A DNA stretch of 53,500 nt from Chrysomallon squamiferum (taxonomy: Eukaryota; Mollusca; Gastropoda; Neomphalida; Peltospiridae), in NCBI GenBank assembly GCA_012295275.1, contig CM022675.1:9881693-9935192 (forward strand), written 5' to 3'. Position 1 is the stretch's first letter. Every line of letters starts with the position of its first letter. The notes under the pieces are model-generated. The model was not told where the DNA came from. It ran no database searches and worked only from the letters and a program-made list of their open reading frames with translations. A program made the position numbers and the translations under genes. Below are positions 33,331 through 44,340 of this stretch, piece after piece.

Positions 33331-33729
33331 CTGTCTATCCATGCACATGTACACAAAGAGATACACAGACAGCTATCATTAATCATATCTACAAATAATA
33401 CAACAAAACAATTATATAATTATGTTATCATAATAACATTCCATTTTGTATTGAGAAATATTCTACACTTTGTTTTTTCTCACTGCACCTATCATCGCAG
33501 CATCCCAGCAAAATGTTCTTTATTTTTACCCTGTGACATTTTCTGCATGCTTTTCATTTCACTGTGTACATGTGTTTCTGGTTTGCCTGACATGGGAATA
33601 TGCACCTTGTCACGAACCACATCTCACCATGTTACAACAACTCTAGGCAGACTGAGTCTGATGTTATGTGTTAATGATGTGACTGATATGATTAGGTGTA
33701 TGTTGCTTTTTTTGTTTAGTTTTTCTGTT

Positions 33730-33735
<6 letters not shown>
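33330..33735. other. Single-copy stretch without a supported gene
   Basis: The 139-codon + strand frame beginning at 33451 has a Cys-rich first half without any domain I know. It ends in the TG/AT arrays that follow, so I treat it as chance. Confidence 0.4.
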
Positions 33736-33783
<48 letters not shown>

Positions 33784-33807
33784 TGTGAATGTATATGTAT
33801 GTGTGTG

Positions 33808-33860
<53 letters not shown>

Positions 33861-33895
33861 TATTTTATAATCATTATTATTATTATTAAATTTTC
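33736..33895. repeat. (TG)n, (TA)n and (TTA)n
   Basis: TG array 33738-33784, about 21 AT units at 33813-33855, TTA units at 33872-33889. Confidence 0.97.
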
Positions 33896-34263
33896 AGTTT
33901 GACCTTTTGATTTTATCTGCATTTTACTTCAGCCAACAATCCCTTTATTTGTCATTCTGGCCTTTCTTCAACATTTATCTTTCATTCTTTATTCCTTCTG
34001 TCCATCCATTCATGTGTTCACATATCATTTCATTCATATATTCATCCACCCATTTCTTTGTCCATCTGTTAATCAGACTGTTTGTCCATCTATGACAGCC
34101 TGCTTAGCAATGAAACAGTGATATTTTATTTTGATGATGTTGTCTGGCCATCTCTGTTGGTGGTATTAAAAAAGATAATAGGATTATAATAATAATTATT
34201 TAACAATTTTTCACAGACACAAAACAATAACAGAAGCACATCTAGCTGCTAATTAAGATAATT

Positions 34264-34590
34264 TCATTTTCTGACCTCTGACCCTCCAGTCTTTCTATTT
34301 TTATGAGGGGGGAAGTCTTGCTGTTGGGTGGTATGTGTCATCCGAACTGAAACATTGTCACTGATTTCCCAATACTGTTTTCCTGTTAACAGTCTCTGTT
34401 TTGACAGCCGCTCTCTCAAACAAACTTTGGCATGTGAGTTTTGGTTTAAGAGAGATACACAGACCAATTCTTCTCTGTGTATGTTCATTTGAGTATTTTG
34501 TTTACTGAAGCCTATTTGTGATCTGTGGGTGGGATTGGGAAAAAAAACTGTTAACATGGATGTTAGTTGAAGTATGCCTTTTCTGGACAT
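34264..34590 (-). other. Longest non-repetitive ORF (108 codons), doubtful
   Basis: On the minus strand this frame begins MSRKGILQLTSMLTVF and ends GGSEVRK. It is free of simple repeats, with mixed composition and many Arg, Lys and Gln. I recognise no domain, signal peptide or membrane segment. There is no clear splice context or polyadenylation signal. A frame of this length is not improbable by chance in 53 kb. It could be a decayed retro-element fragment. Confidence 0.12.
34272..34284 (-). promoter_or_regulatory. DR1-type nuclear-receptor element (one mismatch)
   Basis: TGACCTCTGACCC is the reverse complement of GGGTCAGAGGTCA, two half-sites in direct repeat with 1-bp spacing. DR1 is the usual site of RXR and HNF4 dimers. 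Confidence 0.4.
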
Positions 34591-34629
34591 ATTGATTGGA
34601 AAATATTAGCAAACTGAACAGTTTCAAAT

Positions 34630-34860
34630 TATAATAATAATGATGATAATGGTATTACTAGTTCCACTGTTACTATTGCTGCTGATACTACTACAATGAA
34701 TAATAGTAATAATATTACTACTACTAATAATAGTAATAATATTACTACTAATAATAACAGTAATAGTGATAATGATATTAATAACAACAATTAAATAAAT
34801 AATAGTAATAAATAATCATAATTATATTATTAATAAATAAATAAATAAAGATGATAAGTT
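34630..34860. repeat. Degenerate (AAT)n/(ACT)n block
   Basis: AAT, ATT and ACT units and TAAATAAATA at the end. The stretch 34861-35160 is single-copy; its 81-codon minus frame has no recognizable domain. Confidence 0.85.
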
Positions 34861-35189
34861 CATCCTTAAACAGGCCTCATTTAAACAATCAAATAAATAA
34901 AACAAAAATAATCCTTTCCATCCCACCCTGAAGCAATCACCCCCCAGCAAGAGATGCAATTTAAGTGTGTAAATATTATGTAAAAACAGTGGCACAGTTT
35001 AAACCAAGGCAGGAGTAATCCTGTTCGAATAGGAACCAAAGCCATCACCTGAAGCCATTCAGACTGTTTAGGTGGCTGATGAATTAGGGTATTTAAAAGT
35101 ATCAATGGCTTTGTGACCATCACCACCTGGAGTGAGACAGGAACTTGGCTTAGTGTTGTTCTTGACTTGGTAGGTGTTGATGCTGTATT

Positions 35190-35480
35190 TCCACATTCTG
35201 AATGCTAGGGGTTCTGCCGAATGTTATCAATTTCACTGAATGCTGAAGGTTCATTTGTGAGTGCTGTAGATTTTATGGGTTTTGCTGAATGCTGAAGGTT
35301 CTCAGGGTTTTGGTGAAAAACAGATAATTCTGCAAATGCTTTGAATGCTACGGGCTTTTCTATGAATGCTTGATGTTTTAATGGCTTTGCTCAGTGCTAT
35401 ATATTCTAAATGCTCTGGGTTATATTGTGAATGCTATGAGTATTGCTGCCTACTGTGAATGTAACTGGCTTTGCAGTGTA
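35190..35480. repeat. Decayed repeat around GAATGCTGAAGGTT
   Basis: GAATGCT with variants occurs about ten times, often followed by RAAGGTT or TAGGGGTT and preceded by TTTTGCT. Spacing is irregular (20-45 bp). A related patch lies at 38280-38450. Confidence 0.65.
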
Positions 35481-35490
35481 CTATGAATGT

Positions 35491-35845
35491 TATAGATATA
35501 ATATAGATACTGCTGCAGATACATTATAGATACTGCTGTAGGTACATTATAGATAGAGCTGTAGGTATAGTATAGAAACTGATTTAGGTACACAAGATAC
35601 TGCTATAGGTATGCTATAGATATAGCTATAGGTACAGCATAGACACAGGTACATAGGTACATTATATATACTGCTGCAGGTACACTATAGATACTGCTGC
35701 AGGTACACTATAGATACTGCTATAGATACATAATAGATATTGCTATTGGTACCCTGTAGATATTGCTGTAGATACATTATAGATACTGATGTAGGTACAT
35801 TATAGATACTGTTGAAGGTACACTATAGATACAGCTGTAGGCATA
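35491..35845. repeat. 23-bp minisatellite, about 15 copies
   Basis: Unit TAGATACTGCTGYAGGTACAYTA; two adjacent units near 35690 are identical. A shortened or altered unit lies near 35590-35650. Confidence 0.92.
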
Positions 35846-35999
35846 TTGCTGATGTAGGTAAGAAGGCTAACAGCATTGTTCTAACATGTCAAACAGTAAT
35901 TACAAAACAACCTGAGAAAACAGACTGAGATTTTTCATTCCCAGTCACAAGTGATTGATTTAAATCCTCTGCATGAAATGTCTACGTGAGTGTTTTTTT

Positions 36000-36038
36000 C
36001 TTCTACTTCTTCTTCCTCTTCTTCTTCTTCTTCTTCAT
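36000..36038. repeat. (TTC)n microsatellite
   Basis: TTC units with TAC and CTC variants. The stretch 36040-36280 is single-copy with no gene. Confidence 0.9.
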
Positions 36039-36284
36039 TTGTCAGTGACAAGGTACAAATTAAGTGCATTGTCTGCATGAAGAGCCAACCGAGGTGTCAT
36101 GGTGTGGGTTGCGGTGTAGCTGTTGCTGATAGTAAATTATCACTGCAGTAGTTGTGAAGCTCCATAAGATCAATTTAAAGTTAAAGAAAAGAATGGAAAG
36201 GAATTTTTGGAAAAAAGGGGGATAACTGAGAACAGATGAATTAATCTTGTATTGTGGGTTTGTCAGATGTCACTGGTGTCAGTG

Positions 36285-36530
36285 GATAGACGGATGGATG
36301 GATGGATGGATGGATGGATGGATGGATGGATGGGAGGATGAATGGATGGATGAATGGATGGGAAGATGAATGATGGATAGAAGAACAGATGGTTAGATAG
36401 ATGGATAAATATGATATTTTGATGAATAAATGGATGGAAGGATGGATGGATGGATGGATGGATAAATGGATGAGTAAATGATGGAATGGAAGAATAAAGA
36501 ATGGTCTGGGTGTTGGTAGATGGATGAACA
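36285..36530. repeat. (GGAT)n array
   Basis: GGAT units, clean at 36292-36333 and 36430-36462, decayed between. The stretch 36560-36925 is A/T-rich with no gene. Confidence 0.95.
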
Positions 36531-36929
36531 AATGAACAAATGCACAGATGACTGATTCACTGCACTGATAGGTGAATAAACCATAAAACGTTAAAAAAAA
36601 TATAACAAAAAAATTACTGTTTTGAAAAAAGATAATTATAATAATTTTTATATTTATAAAAAAAAAATGTTCTCCTTTTTAAAAAAGAATATAACTTTAC
36701 ACCAATATCAGAATTTCATATCTGTGTGTGGCCATTTTGATTTATTTTCATTAAGTGGTGCAAAATAATTATTTTAATTTTTTTTCTTTTGAAATGTAAT
36801 GTAAGCATTAAAAAAATAACACAAGCAATGAAATAGATTCAATTATAAATATAAAAATAAAAATTACTGTTTGATTAGATCAAGTAGAAAACAGGTAAAA
36901 ACAAAATCATAAATAAATAAATATACATA

Positions 36930-37370
36930 CTGCTACAATAACTTTTACAACAAAAACAATAAGTACTTCTAGTATTACAACAGCAACTACCACAACAAGA
37001 ATTACTACTATTACAACAATTACTACTACTTCTACAAATGTTATCAACAACAGTTACTATTGCTTTACTGTTTTTACTACTAATATTAATACTACTACAA
37101 CTACTATCACTACTACTACTGTTATTACAAATACAGTAACTACTACTAGTGTTCCAACAACTACTACTACCACTACCACTACTACTACTACTATTACTAC
37201 TTCTACTACTACTACTACTACTACTACAACTACTACTGCTACCACTACAACTATTATTATTACTACTACTGTTACTGCTATTACTGCTATTACTGCTACT
37301 ACTACTACATGTACCACTTCTACTTTGACCACTACAATGCTACTGTTACTAATAAATAAATAAATAAATA
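36930..37370. repeat. Long (ACT)n-type trinucleotide array
   Basis: About 430 bp of ACT, ATT, ACA and CCA units in one orientation, ending in AAAT units. The Val-rich minus frame is an artefact. Confidence 0.95.
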
Positions 37371-37379
37371 ATAACAACA

Positions 37380-37895
37380 ACTATTAACAACAATAACAAA
37401 AACAAAACAAAAAACACTGTTAATAAATAAATACATAAAGAAGCAACCACAATGGTAGAAACAATAACCCTGAAGCTTGAAGGTCATTCAGTGACCACTG
37501 ACCACTGGGGAAAAAAAGAGAAAAAAAATTAAAAAAGATGATGATCATGAAAGAAACACCAAAATAACCACCAGGCCATAGATAAGTTTGTGCCGAGGGG
37601 GGACATGGTTACAAAAAAAGATCATTGTTTATGGCAGAATTTCAAGATAAAATCTCTTTTCAGAGATAGGAAAATATTCCTGAAAACAAGCACACATGTT
37701 AAAAAGGAAATAAAAACAGAAATAAAGATAAAAAAAAAAAAAAAGAAAAAGAAAAAATGTGTATAAAAAAAGAAAGAATGAAAGGAAATAAGAATGAATA
37801 TATTAGGAAGATCTGTGTTAAAAATAAATGCATACAAAAGAGAAAACTGAAATGTTGATGTCTTTGTTACATATCAGTTGCAGATTGCATTGTGT
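37380..37895. other. A-rich and single-copy stretch without a gene
   Basis: Includes poly(A) and GAAAGA patches near 37730-37800 and several GACCACTGACCACTGGGG-type short repeats near 37493. Confidence 0.6.
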
Positions 37896-37899
37896 AACC

Positions 37900-38150
37900 T
37901 CTACAACTGCTACAGCTACTATAGCTACCATTGCATTTAAAATACAATAATTGTAACTGTTATTACTACTATTGTTACTATAACTACTACTACTACTACA
38001 GTTTCTAGAATTACTAATACTACTAGTGATGATGATTCTAAACTACTTTTATTACCACAACAAATACTACCACTATTAGTACTACTACTACCACCACTAT
38101 TAATACTACTACTAACACTGTTACTACTGCAACTACCACTACAATTAATA
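37900..38150. repeat. (ACT)n-type trinucleotide array
   Basis: Degenerate ACT, ATT and CCA units in the same orientation as the other arrays. Confidence 0.95.
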
Positions 38151-38279
38151 GTTGAATATTTTACAGTTATTTTAAAAACAAGTAAATAAACAAATAAATA
38201 TATTCCTAAATTTTAAAAATCAAATACAAATTTCTGAAATTATTTATCTAAAAACATACACACAAATAATTCATTATGG

Positions 38280-38450
38280 GTTTTGCTGAACACTGTAAGT
38301 TTTCTGTGAATGTTTTGAATTGAACAGGTTTTGCTAAATGTTCTGAACTTTACTGAATGCTACAGGTTCAGTTATGAATGCTAGAGGATCTACAGATTTT
38401 GCTGAATGCTACTAGTTTTTCTGAGAATGCTAGATTTGCTATAGTATCTC
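38280..38450. repeat. Second patch of GAATGCT-type decayed repeat
   Basis: GGTTTTGCTAAATGTTCTGAA, TACTGAATGCTACAGGTT and TTTTGCTGAATGCTACTAGT echo the 35190-35480 array. Confidence 0.6.
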
Positions 38451-38574
38451 CAGTACATTTTACAAAAGCTGTAAATTGAAATAAAAAAAATTCAGAATTA
38501 ATTAAAATATGATCTTCAAAACATACCAACATGCTTACAGACAAAAAGACAACAGAGTAATTTTTACATGCCTC

Positions 38575-38698
38575 AATAATAAATAAATAAATAAATAAAT
38601 AAATGAAATAAATGAAATAAAATGAAATAAAATAAAATGAAATAAAATGAAATAAAATGAAATAAAATGAAATAAAATAAAATAAAATAAAATAAAAA
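38575..38698. repeat. (AAAT)n / AAATGAAATA array
   Basis: AAAT units switch to a GAAATAAAAT 10-15-bp higher-order unit. Confidence 0.95.
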
Positions 38699-38729
38699 TG
38701 TCATTTTTATAATTCAGCTCCTACATTAA

Positions 38730-38777
38730 TTTTTTTTTTATTTGTTTATTTCCCTTTAATTCCCCTGCCAGGTAAAT
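38730..38777 (+). promoter_or_regulatory. Candidate recursive splice site
   Basis: A long T/C tract (38730-38767) ends CCCCTGCCAG at 38771 and is joined to GTAAAT. It lies 457 bp upstream of the exon at 39228, on the same strand. Donor match is good but not perfect. A plain cryptic acceptor is the alternative. Confidence 0.3.
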
Positions 38778-38919
38778 GTGTCATGAGGTAATAATCATCT
38801 GAATGATTAATCATCTACCTTGCATGCTTCACAATGGCTGTCAACAGCTACAACAACACCAGGCAACAAATACAATCACTTACTGTCTAGACCTCCAACA
38901 GAATACAGAAAATTAATAT

Positions 38920-39000
38920 GCTACTACTACTACTACAACTACTACTACTACTACTAGTACTACTACTATTAGTACTACTACTATTACTACTACCAATAAT
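38920..39000. repeat. (ACT)n-type trinucleotide array
   Basis: ACT units with two AGTACT switches, then AAT. Confidence 0.95.
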
Positions 39001-39227
39001 AATATAATAACTTCCAACATTTTAACTACAGGTATACCTATGCTTAACAAATGTATATAAAAAAATATATATATATATAAATATCCATTATTATGCATTA
39101 GGTAGAACAGATAAAATTAGACTGAATGAAATGAAAAGCACTGTAAAAGTGTCAGAACAGGAAATTAGTGTGAATCGGTTAGACTGGGAAATACTGATTT
39201 ACGTTTCTTTCTTTTCTTTTCTTACAG

Positions 39228-39401
39228 ACTGTAAACTGTGCATTTGGATTTAACTTATTAAGCTATGTTTCAATCAGACACAGAGAATGCATAGAGGAAT
39301 ATACTTCTGGCTTCTAGCTGTACTGGCTGTCAGCGCCATCTCTGGCAGATATGAGGAAGAGGAGATAATTCCATCAGACTTTAGATATACAAGTTATGAA
39401 G
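39228..39401 (+). CDS. First coding exon of a secreted protein (N-terminus only)
   Basis: Acceptor TTTTCTTTTCTTACAG ends at 39227. The exon carries 59 nt of 5'UTR, ATG at 39287 (A at -3), 38 codons and one extra base before a consensus donor (GAAG/GTAAGTG), so the intron is phase 1. The peptide starts MHRGIYFWLLAVLAVSAISG, a typical signal peptide with cleavage expected after Gly20. It goes on as RYEEEEIIPSDFRYTSYE. The D-F-x-Y-x-x-Y-E pattern after the acidic stretch resembles the start of mature N/E-type M14 metallocarboxypeptidases (CPD, CPE, CPM). That family match is tentative: zinc ligands and catalytic Glu would lie in exons I cannot find. The upstream splice site means a non-coding 5' exon exists further 5'. 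Confidence 0.6.
39265..39294 (+). promoter_or_regulatory. Overlapping upstream ORF in the 5'UTR
   Basis: ATG at 39265 opens a 9-codon frame (MFQSDTENA) that ends TAG at 39292-39294. It overlaps the main ATG by 8 nt in another frame. If translated, it would lower initiation at 39287. Confidence 0.4.
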
Positions 39402-39683
39402 GTAAGTGTTTTATAATAAATTTTTAAATTTTATTTGTTTAAAAATTACACTTTTTTTTTAAAATTTATTTTACTTTTTTTTTTTTTTAGTTTAATTTAA
39501 TTTTTTTTTTATTTTTGAAATCTATTTTTAACTCTTTATTATTGTCATAATTTTTATCATTTCATTATTATTATTATTATTCTTATTAATTTTTTTTTTT
39601 ATTTGATATAATATTTTATGGTTAATTCTATAAAGAGTTGATAATAAAGGAAATGACCATAGTAAATATAATGACCAGTTTTA

Positions 39684-39718
<35 letters not shown>

Positions 39719-39782
39719 AAATTTATACTTTATTTTTGAAATTTTTAAAATTTTATATATACATCTTTACCTATTATTATCG

Positions 39783-39824
<42 letters not shown>

Positions 39825-40195
39825 TTAATTCTATTATTTTCTTAATTGTATTTATCATTATCTGTATCAGTGTTTATTTTATTTAAAATTTAGTCATTAT
39901 ATTTACTATGGTCATTTTATTTATAATCAGCTTTTAAGTGAATTCACCCATAATTTAATATGTCAGTCAAAACCACCTCTTTACATAAATATTTTACATA
40001 TATACTCAGAAATCACTATTACATTAATAACATTCTTGAACAATTATTCATCAGTTTATTAGTAATTTTTACAACATGTCATATTTGAATAAACAAATGG
40101 TCATCAAAATATTAATTTCTAAACCACACCAAAAAGTCACACTCAAAGTTTCTGTTATTTTAAAGATTAAAAATGCAGACAGTCAGAAATAAGTA
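39402..40195 (+). other. AT-rich intron sequence
   Basis: T-rich runs, an AT run at 39690-39713, (TTA)n at 39784-39823 and TTTTTTTTAG-type cryptic acceptors. No exon is seen. Confidence 0.6.
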
Positions 40196-40199
40196 AACA

Positions 40200-40680
40200 G
40201 AACTGCTGTGTGAGACCATCTTCCTTCATTCAGCTTTGTCAGAGTTTTATTGTCATAAGGATTAGTCTATGAACAGAGTAAATAAAAGCTAGTGTACTGG
40301 TATTGATAAATGAAACTATGTTGTGAGACCTTTTTCTGATACCCTACTTAAAGTTTTCAATATTGTGAAAATTAGAGTAATGATATTAGAAGGAAAAAAA
40401 AAATGAGGGTGATAAACCTTTCACACACATAAAGTTTTCATTATTGTAAAAATCAGAGTACTAATACTGATAAATAAAACTGGGGTGTGAAACCTTTCAG
40501 ACACATAAAATTTTCATTATGTAAAAATTAAGTGATATTTGTTTAAAAAAACAAACATTTGGGGTGCTAGACCTTTCACACACATAAAGTTATTATTTTA
40601 AAAAGTAGAGGAGAGTTAAAATTAAGAAAAAAAAAAAAACCCACAAGAAAGTGTTCTGTGAAACCTTTACTTTGAACAGT
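40200..40680. repeat. Decayed tandem array, about 75-113 bp units
   Basis: GTGTGAAACCTTTCACACACATAAAGTTTTCATTATTG is split over units at 40208, 40321, 40411, 40485, 40563 and 40656. Units share GTAAAAATCAGAGTA and GATAAATAAAACTGGGG. Confidence 0.8.
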
Positions 40681-40759
40681 TTTCTCTTTTCTCTGGAACA
40701 TTTTTGCTTGTAACATGTTTACATAGATTTCATTACATAGTGTAGATATACATAACACA

Positions 40760-40927
40760 AACATGCATACCTACATACATACATACATATTTTCATACAT
40801 ACATAGATTCATACATAGATACATACATTTGCATACATATATACACACATATACATACATACAACACAGGTACATTCATGAATACAGACATATACATACT
40901 GACATACATACCTGCTGACACACACAA

Positions 40928-40979
<52 letters not shown>

Positions 40980-41010
40980 TACACACACATACACACACAA
41001 AACCCAGATA
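40760..41010. repeat. (ATAC)n and (AC)n
   Basis: ATAC units, then an AC array at 40929-40975. The stretch 41020-41405 is single-copy with no convincing exon. Confidence 0.95.
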
Positions 41011-41409
41011 TTTTATATATATATAAATGACAACTACATCTTCTATGTCTATCTGTCAGCCTGTCTGTACACATATCTACATAATATTATGTGTAATATT
41101 TCTAAATGTGTGTATGCCCTGTATACAGTAAATATCAGCAATATGTACACACGTAGATAGGAGATATGCATAGTAATCCATACACAAACACTGGTACAGT
41201 ATCATGTTAGATCCCTGTCAATAGAGAAGAAAGATTTTGATGGATTTAAAATACTCTCTGCTTGTTTGGACTACTTTCACTGTTTGCTTTATACAGAAAA
41301 CTCAAACAGACGTTTTTTTGGCTTGTTTCATCCTTTACTGGGTGTTTGGGTTTTATATTGCTCTGCAGTTGTGTTGTCATTGTTGGTGGTGATATTATTG
41401 TTGTAATTT

Positions 41410-41760
41410 AAGTGTGTTTGTGTGTGTTCTAATGTATATATATATGTGTGTGTGTGTGTGTATGTATGTGTGTTTGTATAGGTATGTGTGAGTGTGTATG
41501 TATGTATGTGTATTTACTTTGTGTTTGTGTGTGTGTGTCCCTTGCTCTCACTCTCTCTCTATATCTATCTATATCTATATCTATATATATATATGTTTTT
41601 TTTAATATATGTCAGGTTATGTGCATATGCATGTATACATATATATATATATATACTTGCTCTGTTAAAATTACATATATATTTATGTATATTTTCTCCT
41701 ACACATCTATATATATATATATACCTATATTTATTTATATCTCTCTTACACATACATACA
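41410..41760. repeat. (TG)n, (CT/TATC)n and (AT)n block
   Basis: TG array, short CT run, ATCT units, several AT runs. Cys-Val and Tyr-Ile frames are artefacts. The stretch 41765-42120 is single-copy with no gene seen. Confidence 0.95.
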
Positions 41761-42119
41761 GAAAAAAAAAAACTGAAAGCTATCTACTTGTTAATCACAT
41801 TTTGCCACCTTCTGGTACAAGTAGTAAATCCGAGGTCTCAACCCTCACTTTTATAACTGTAGGACTCTCTCTTGAAAAACGAGTTATCATTCTCAGTATT
41901 GCTGAGAGAAAAAAAAACAACTAGCTTGCTCTTCTCTTATCTCTGTGTCCTTTTTTTGACCCTGGAAATATATATTAGTGGTTTTCCAACACTGCTGTAT
42001 GTTTTGTGCAAAAGAGATTCATATAAAGATTGCATTCTGGGAAGGAATTTGTCACGATATAGTGTTATTAACAAAATTTTGTGTGTGTGTTTTTGAGTGT
42101 TTTTTGAGAGATAGTGATG

Positions 42120-42345
42120 TTGATTGTGTGTTTGAATAAAGATAAAATAGTGATGATGATGACGATGTTAACAATAATTACTACTGTAACAGTTGTTTTT
42201 CCCTTTATTTTATTTTAAATTTATTTTATTATTTTATTATAATCCTTTTTGCTCTACTTTTTATCATTATCATCATCATCATCATCATCATTACCACTAT
42301 CTTTATTATTATTATCATTATTATTATTTATTTATTACTTACTTG
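42120..42345. repeat. (GAT)n / (ATC)n / (TTA)n patches
   Basis: GATGATGATGACGATG at 42150, ATCATC at 42268-42292 and TTATTA at 42304-42330. Confidence 0.85.
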
Positions 42346-43261
42346 TATTTTTTAATTTTTAATTTTTAAATTTGTAAGACTTTTTTAAAACAAAATCTTA
42401 ATATTTAATTTTTCTTCAACCCTTCAAATCTTCTTTTCTGCAAAATATCAATTCCTTAAATTTTTTTTTTTTTTAATTTTTTTTTGTGTTCCAATGTCAC
42501 ATTATCCCTTTTAACCTCTGCTAACACAGAAAGAAAGAAAAAGAAAAACAAACTCCCCAGACCCAGAAACAATTTGTAATTTCCACCATCTTTGAAGTTT
42601 GAGGAATGAAACAAAGAGATTACTTAAAGCAGTCTCTTGTAACAACAACCATGATTGACAGAGCTGTGAAGAGCCATTTTGTTCCCCGTGAAATAATGTC
42701 TTAATAATGTTGACAGGGTTTCTGTTTATACCATGTTAAAAGAATCAGAATTTTAATACCTTAGTCTAATATCTTTAAGCTTTTTTTTTTCTTTGTTTAT
42801 TTTTCTTCTTTTTTTTTCTTTTTTTTTTTTCTTTTTTTCTTTTTTTTTTTTTGTTATGGTTTTTTTCTTCTTCTTTCTTTTCTTTTTCCTTTTTTTCTTT
42901 TTTAGCTTAATTTTTTCTTAGTTGTTGAATTTTAAAATTCATTGTAGATCATAAATCTTTAATCATTCTTTTTCACCCTTCTTTTTAGAAAAAAAAAATG
43001 TTTTTAGCCATATATTTAAAAAAAATACATTAAAGTTGTGCCTTTTTTCTACTCTTTTTTCAATCTTTATTTTTTTTTAGAGAAAAAAAAGATATAAATA
43101 TATCAATGTGATTTACATAATTTCTTAAATTTCATTTTGTTCTGAATATGAAAAATAGTTTCTCAATTTTTTATTTATTTTTTTCATTTTTTTTGAAAAA
43201 GGTTATTTTGAATGAATTATTTTTCTTTTTAAAAAGTCTGCTTAATGTTTGTTTTTTTTTT
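42346..43261. other. T-rich low-complexity stretch
   Basis: Poly(T) and TTTCTT blocks at 42460-42488 and 42780-42905; single-copy patch at 42490-42770. No gene is seen. Confidence 0.6.
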
Positions 43262-43262
43262 T

Positions 43263-43352
<90 letters not shown>

Positions 43353-43521
43353 ATAGCACTTTCTTTCTTTCCTCAAGTGTCTCTCAATCTTTCTTTTGCT
43401 TTCACTTTTTCTTTCAGCTCTCTCTTTGTCTCTCACACTTCTCTCTATTGTTTGTACTCTCTCAAATAACAAAAACAACATAACTGAAATCAAAACAGAA
43501 ATAAATACAGAAAGCGACCAA

Positions 43522-43554
<33 letters not shown>

Positions 43555-43555
43555 C
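43262..43555. repeat. (CT)n array, pyrimidine-rich flank and (AC)n
   Basis: About 42 CT units (43266-43349), degenerate CT to 43460 and AC units at 43523-43552. Confidence 0.97.
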
Positions 43556-43919
43556 TTTTCTGACCCCTTTTTTAGCTATCATTTTTCATTTCCTTTTAAT
43601 TTCTTTGGTTTTCATTTGTCACCCATTAATATATCCTGTTTTCATTTATCAGTTTTATTGAATTAGGAAATTAATTTATAAAAACCACATAACAATAGGA
43701 AACACAAAGTTTACCTATTTACCATGTAATACAAAAAATATGCTACACAATATGTGCATATATATATAATACTTTTATTTATTTTTATTTTCTTAAATAT
43801 TAAAATTTATTTAGGAAAAAATTTATTCTCATGGGATTTATAAAAAATATAGAACTGGTATTTTTTGTTTGAAGAAAAATATTATTAATACATTATTGTT
43901 TTTAATCAATTAATAGATT

Positions 43920-44340
43920 TTTTTAAAATTTAATTTATTTTATTTATTTACTTTCAAAATATATTATGTATTTATTTTAAATATTTTTATTAAGAAAGTT
44001 ATAATTTATTTATTTATTTATTATTTAGAAAAAGTTTATTTATATGGTGCATAATTTGAAAAATATAATTTATTTATATTTATTATTATTAAATATAAAT
44101 TATTGTTTTTAGGTAATTAATATAAAAAAATGGATTTATTTTACATAATTATTAGCAAAAATATTATTTATTGTTGAGAAAAATTGTTTATTTGCTTATT
44201 CATCATGAAAAAAATCATTATTTACTTAGTTATTATTGAGAAATATTTTTTTTATTGTTATTTATTATTAAGAAATTATTTATTTATCTATCTGTTTATT
44301 ACTGAGAAAATACTATTTTCATAAATTAAGACAATATTTC
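43920..44340. repeat. Decayed AT-rich array around TTATTGAGAAA
   Basis: ATTATTTA or TTTATTTA blocks alternate with TTGAGAAAAAT, TTAAGAAAT and ACTGAGAAAA about every 35-55 bp. The stretch 43560-43919 and 44341-44600 is AT-rich without a gene. Confidence 0.5.

Noticed and set aside
33451-33870. 139-codon Cys-rich secreted protein
   Set aside because: The second half is (TG)n and (AT)n translation, the first half lacks a convincing signal peptide and domain.
39300-39350. CTCF-like GCCAGAGATGGCGCT inside the signal-peptide exon (minus strand)
   Set aside because: Only the AGATGGCGC half fits; two core positions disagree, and coding sequence explains the bases.
41285-41407. Downstream exon after TTTGCTTTATACAG joining the phase-1 donor
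   Set aside because: The frame (ENSNRRFFGLFHPLLG...) runs into Val/Leu-rich low-complexity sequence and a stop and does not resemble the M14 family.
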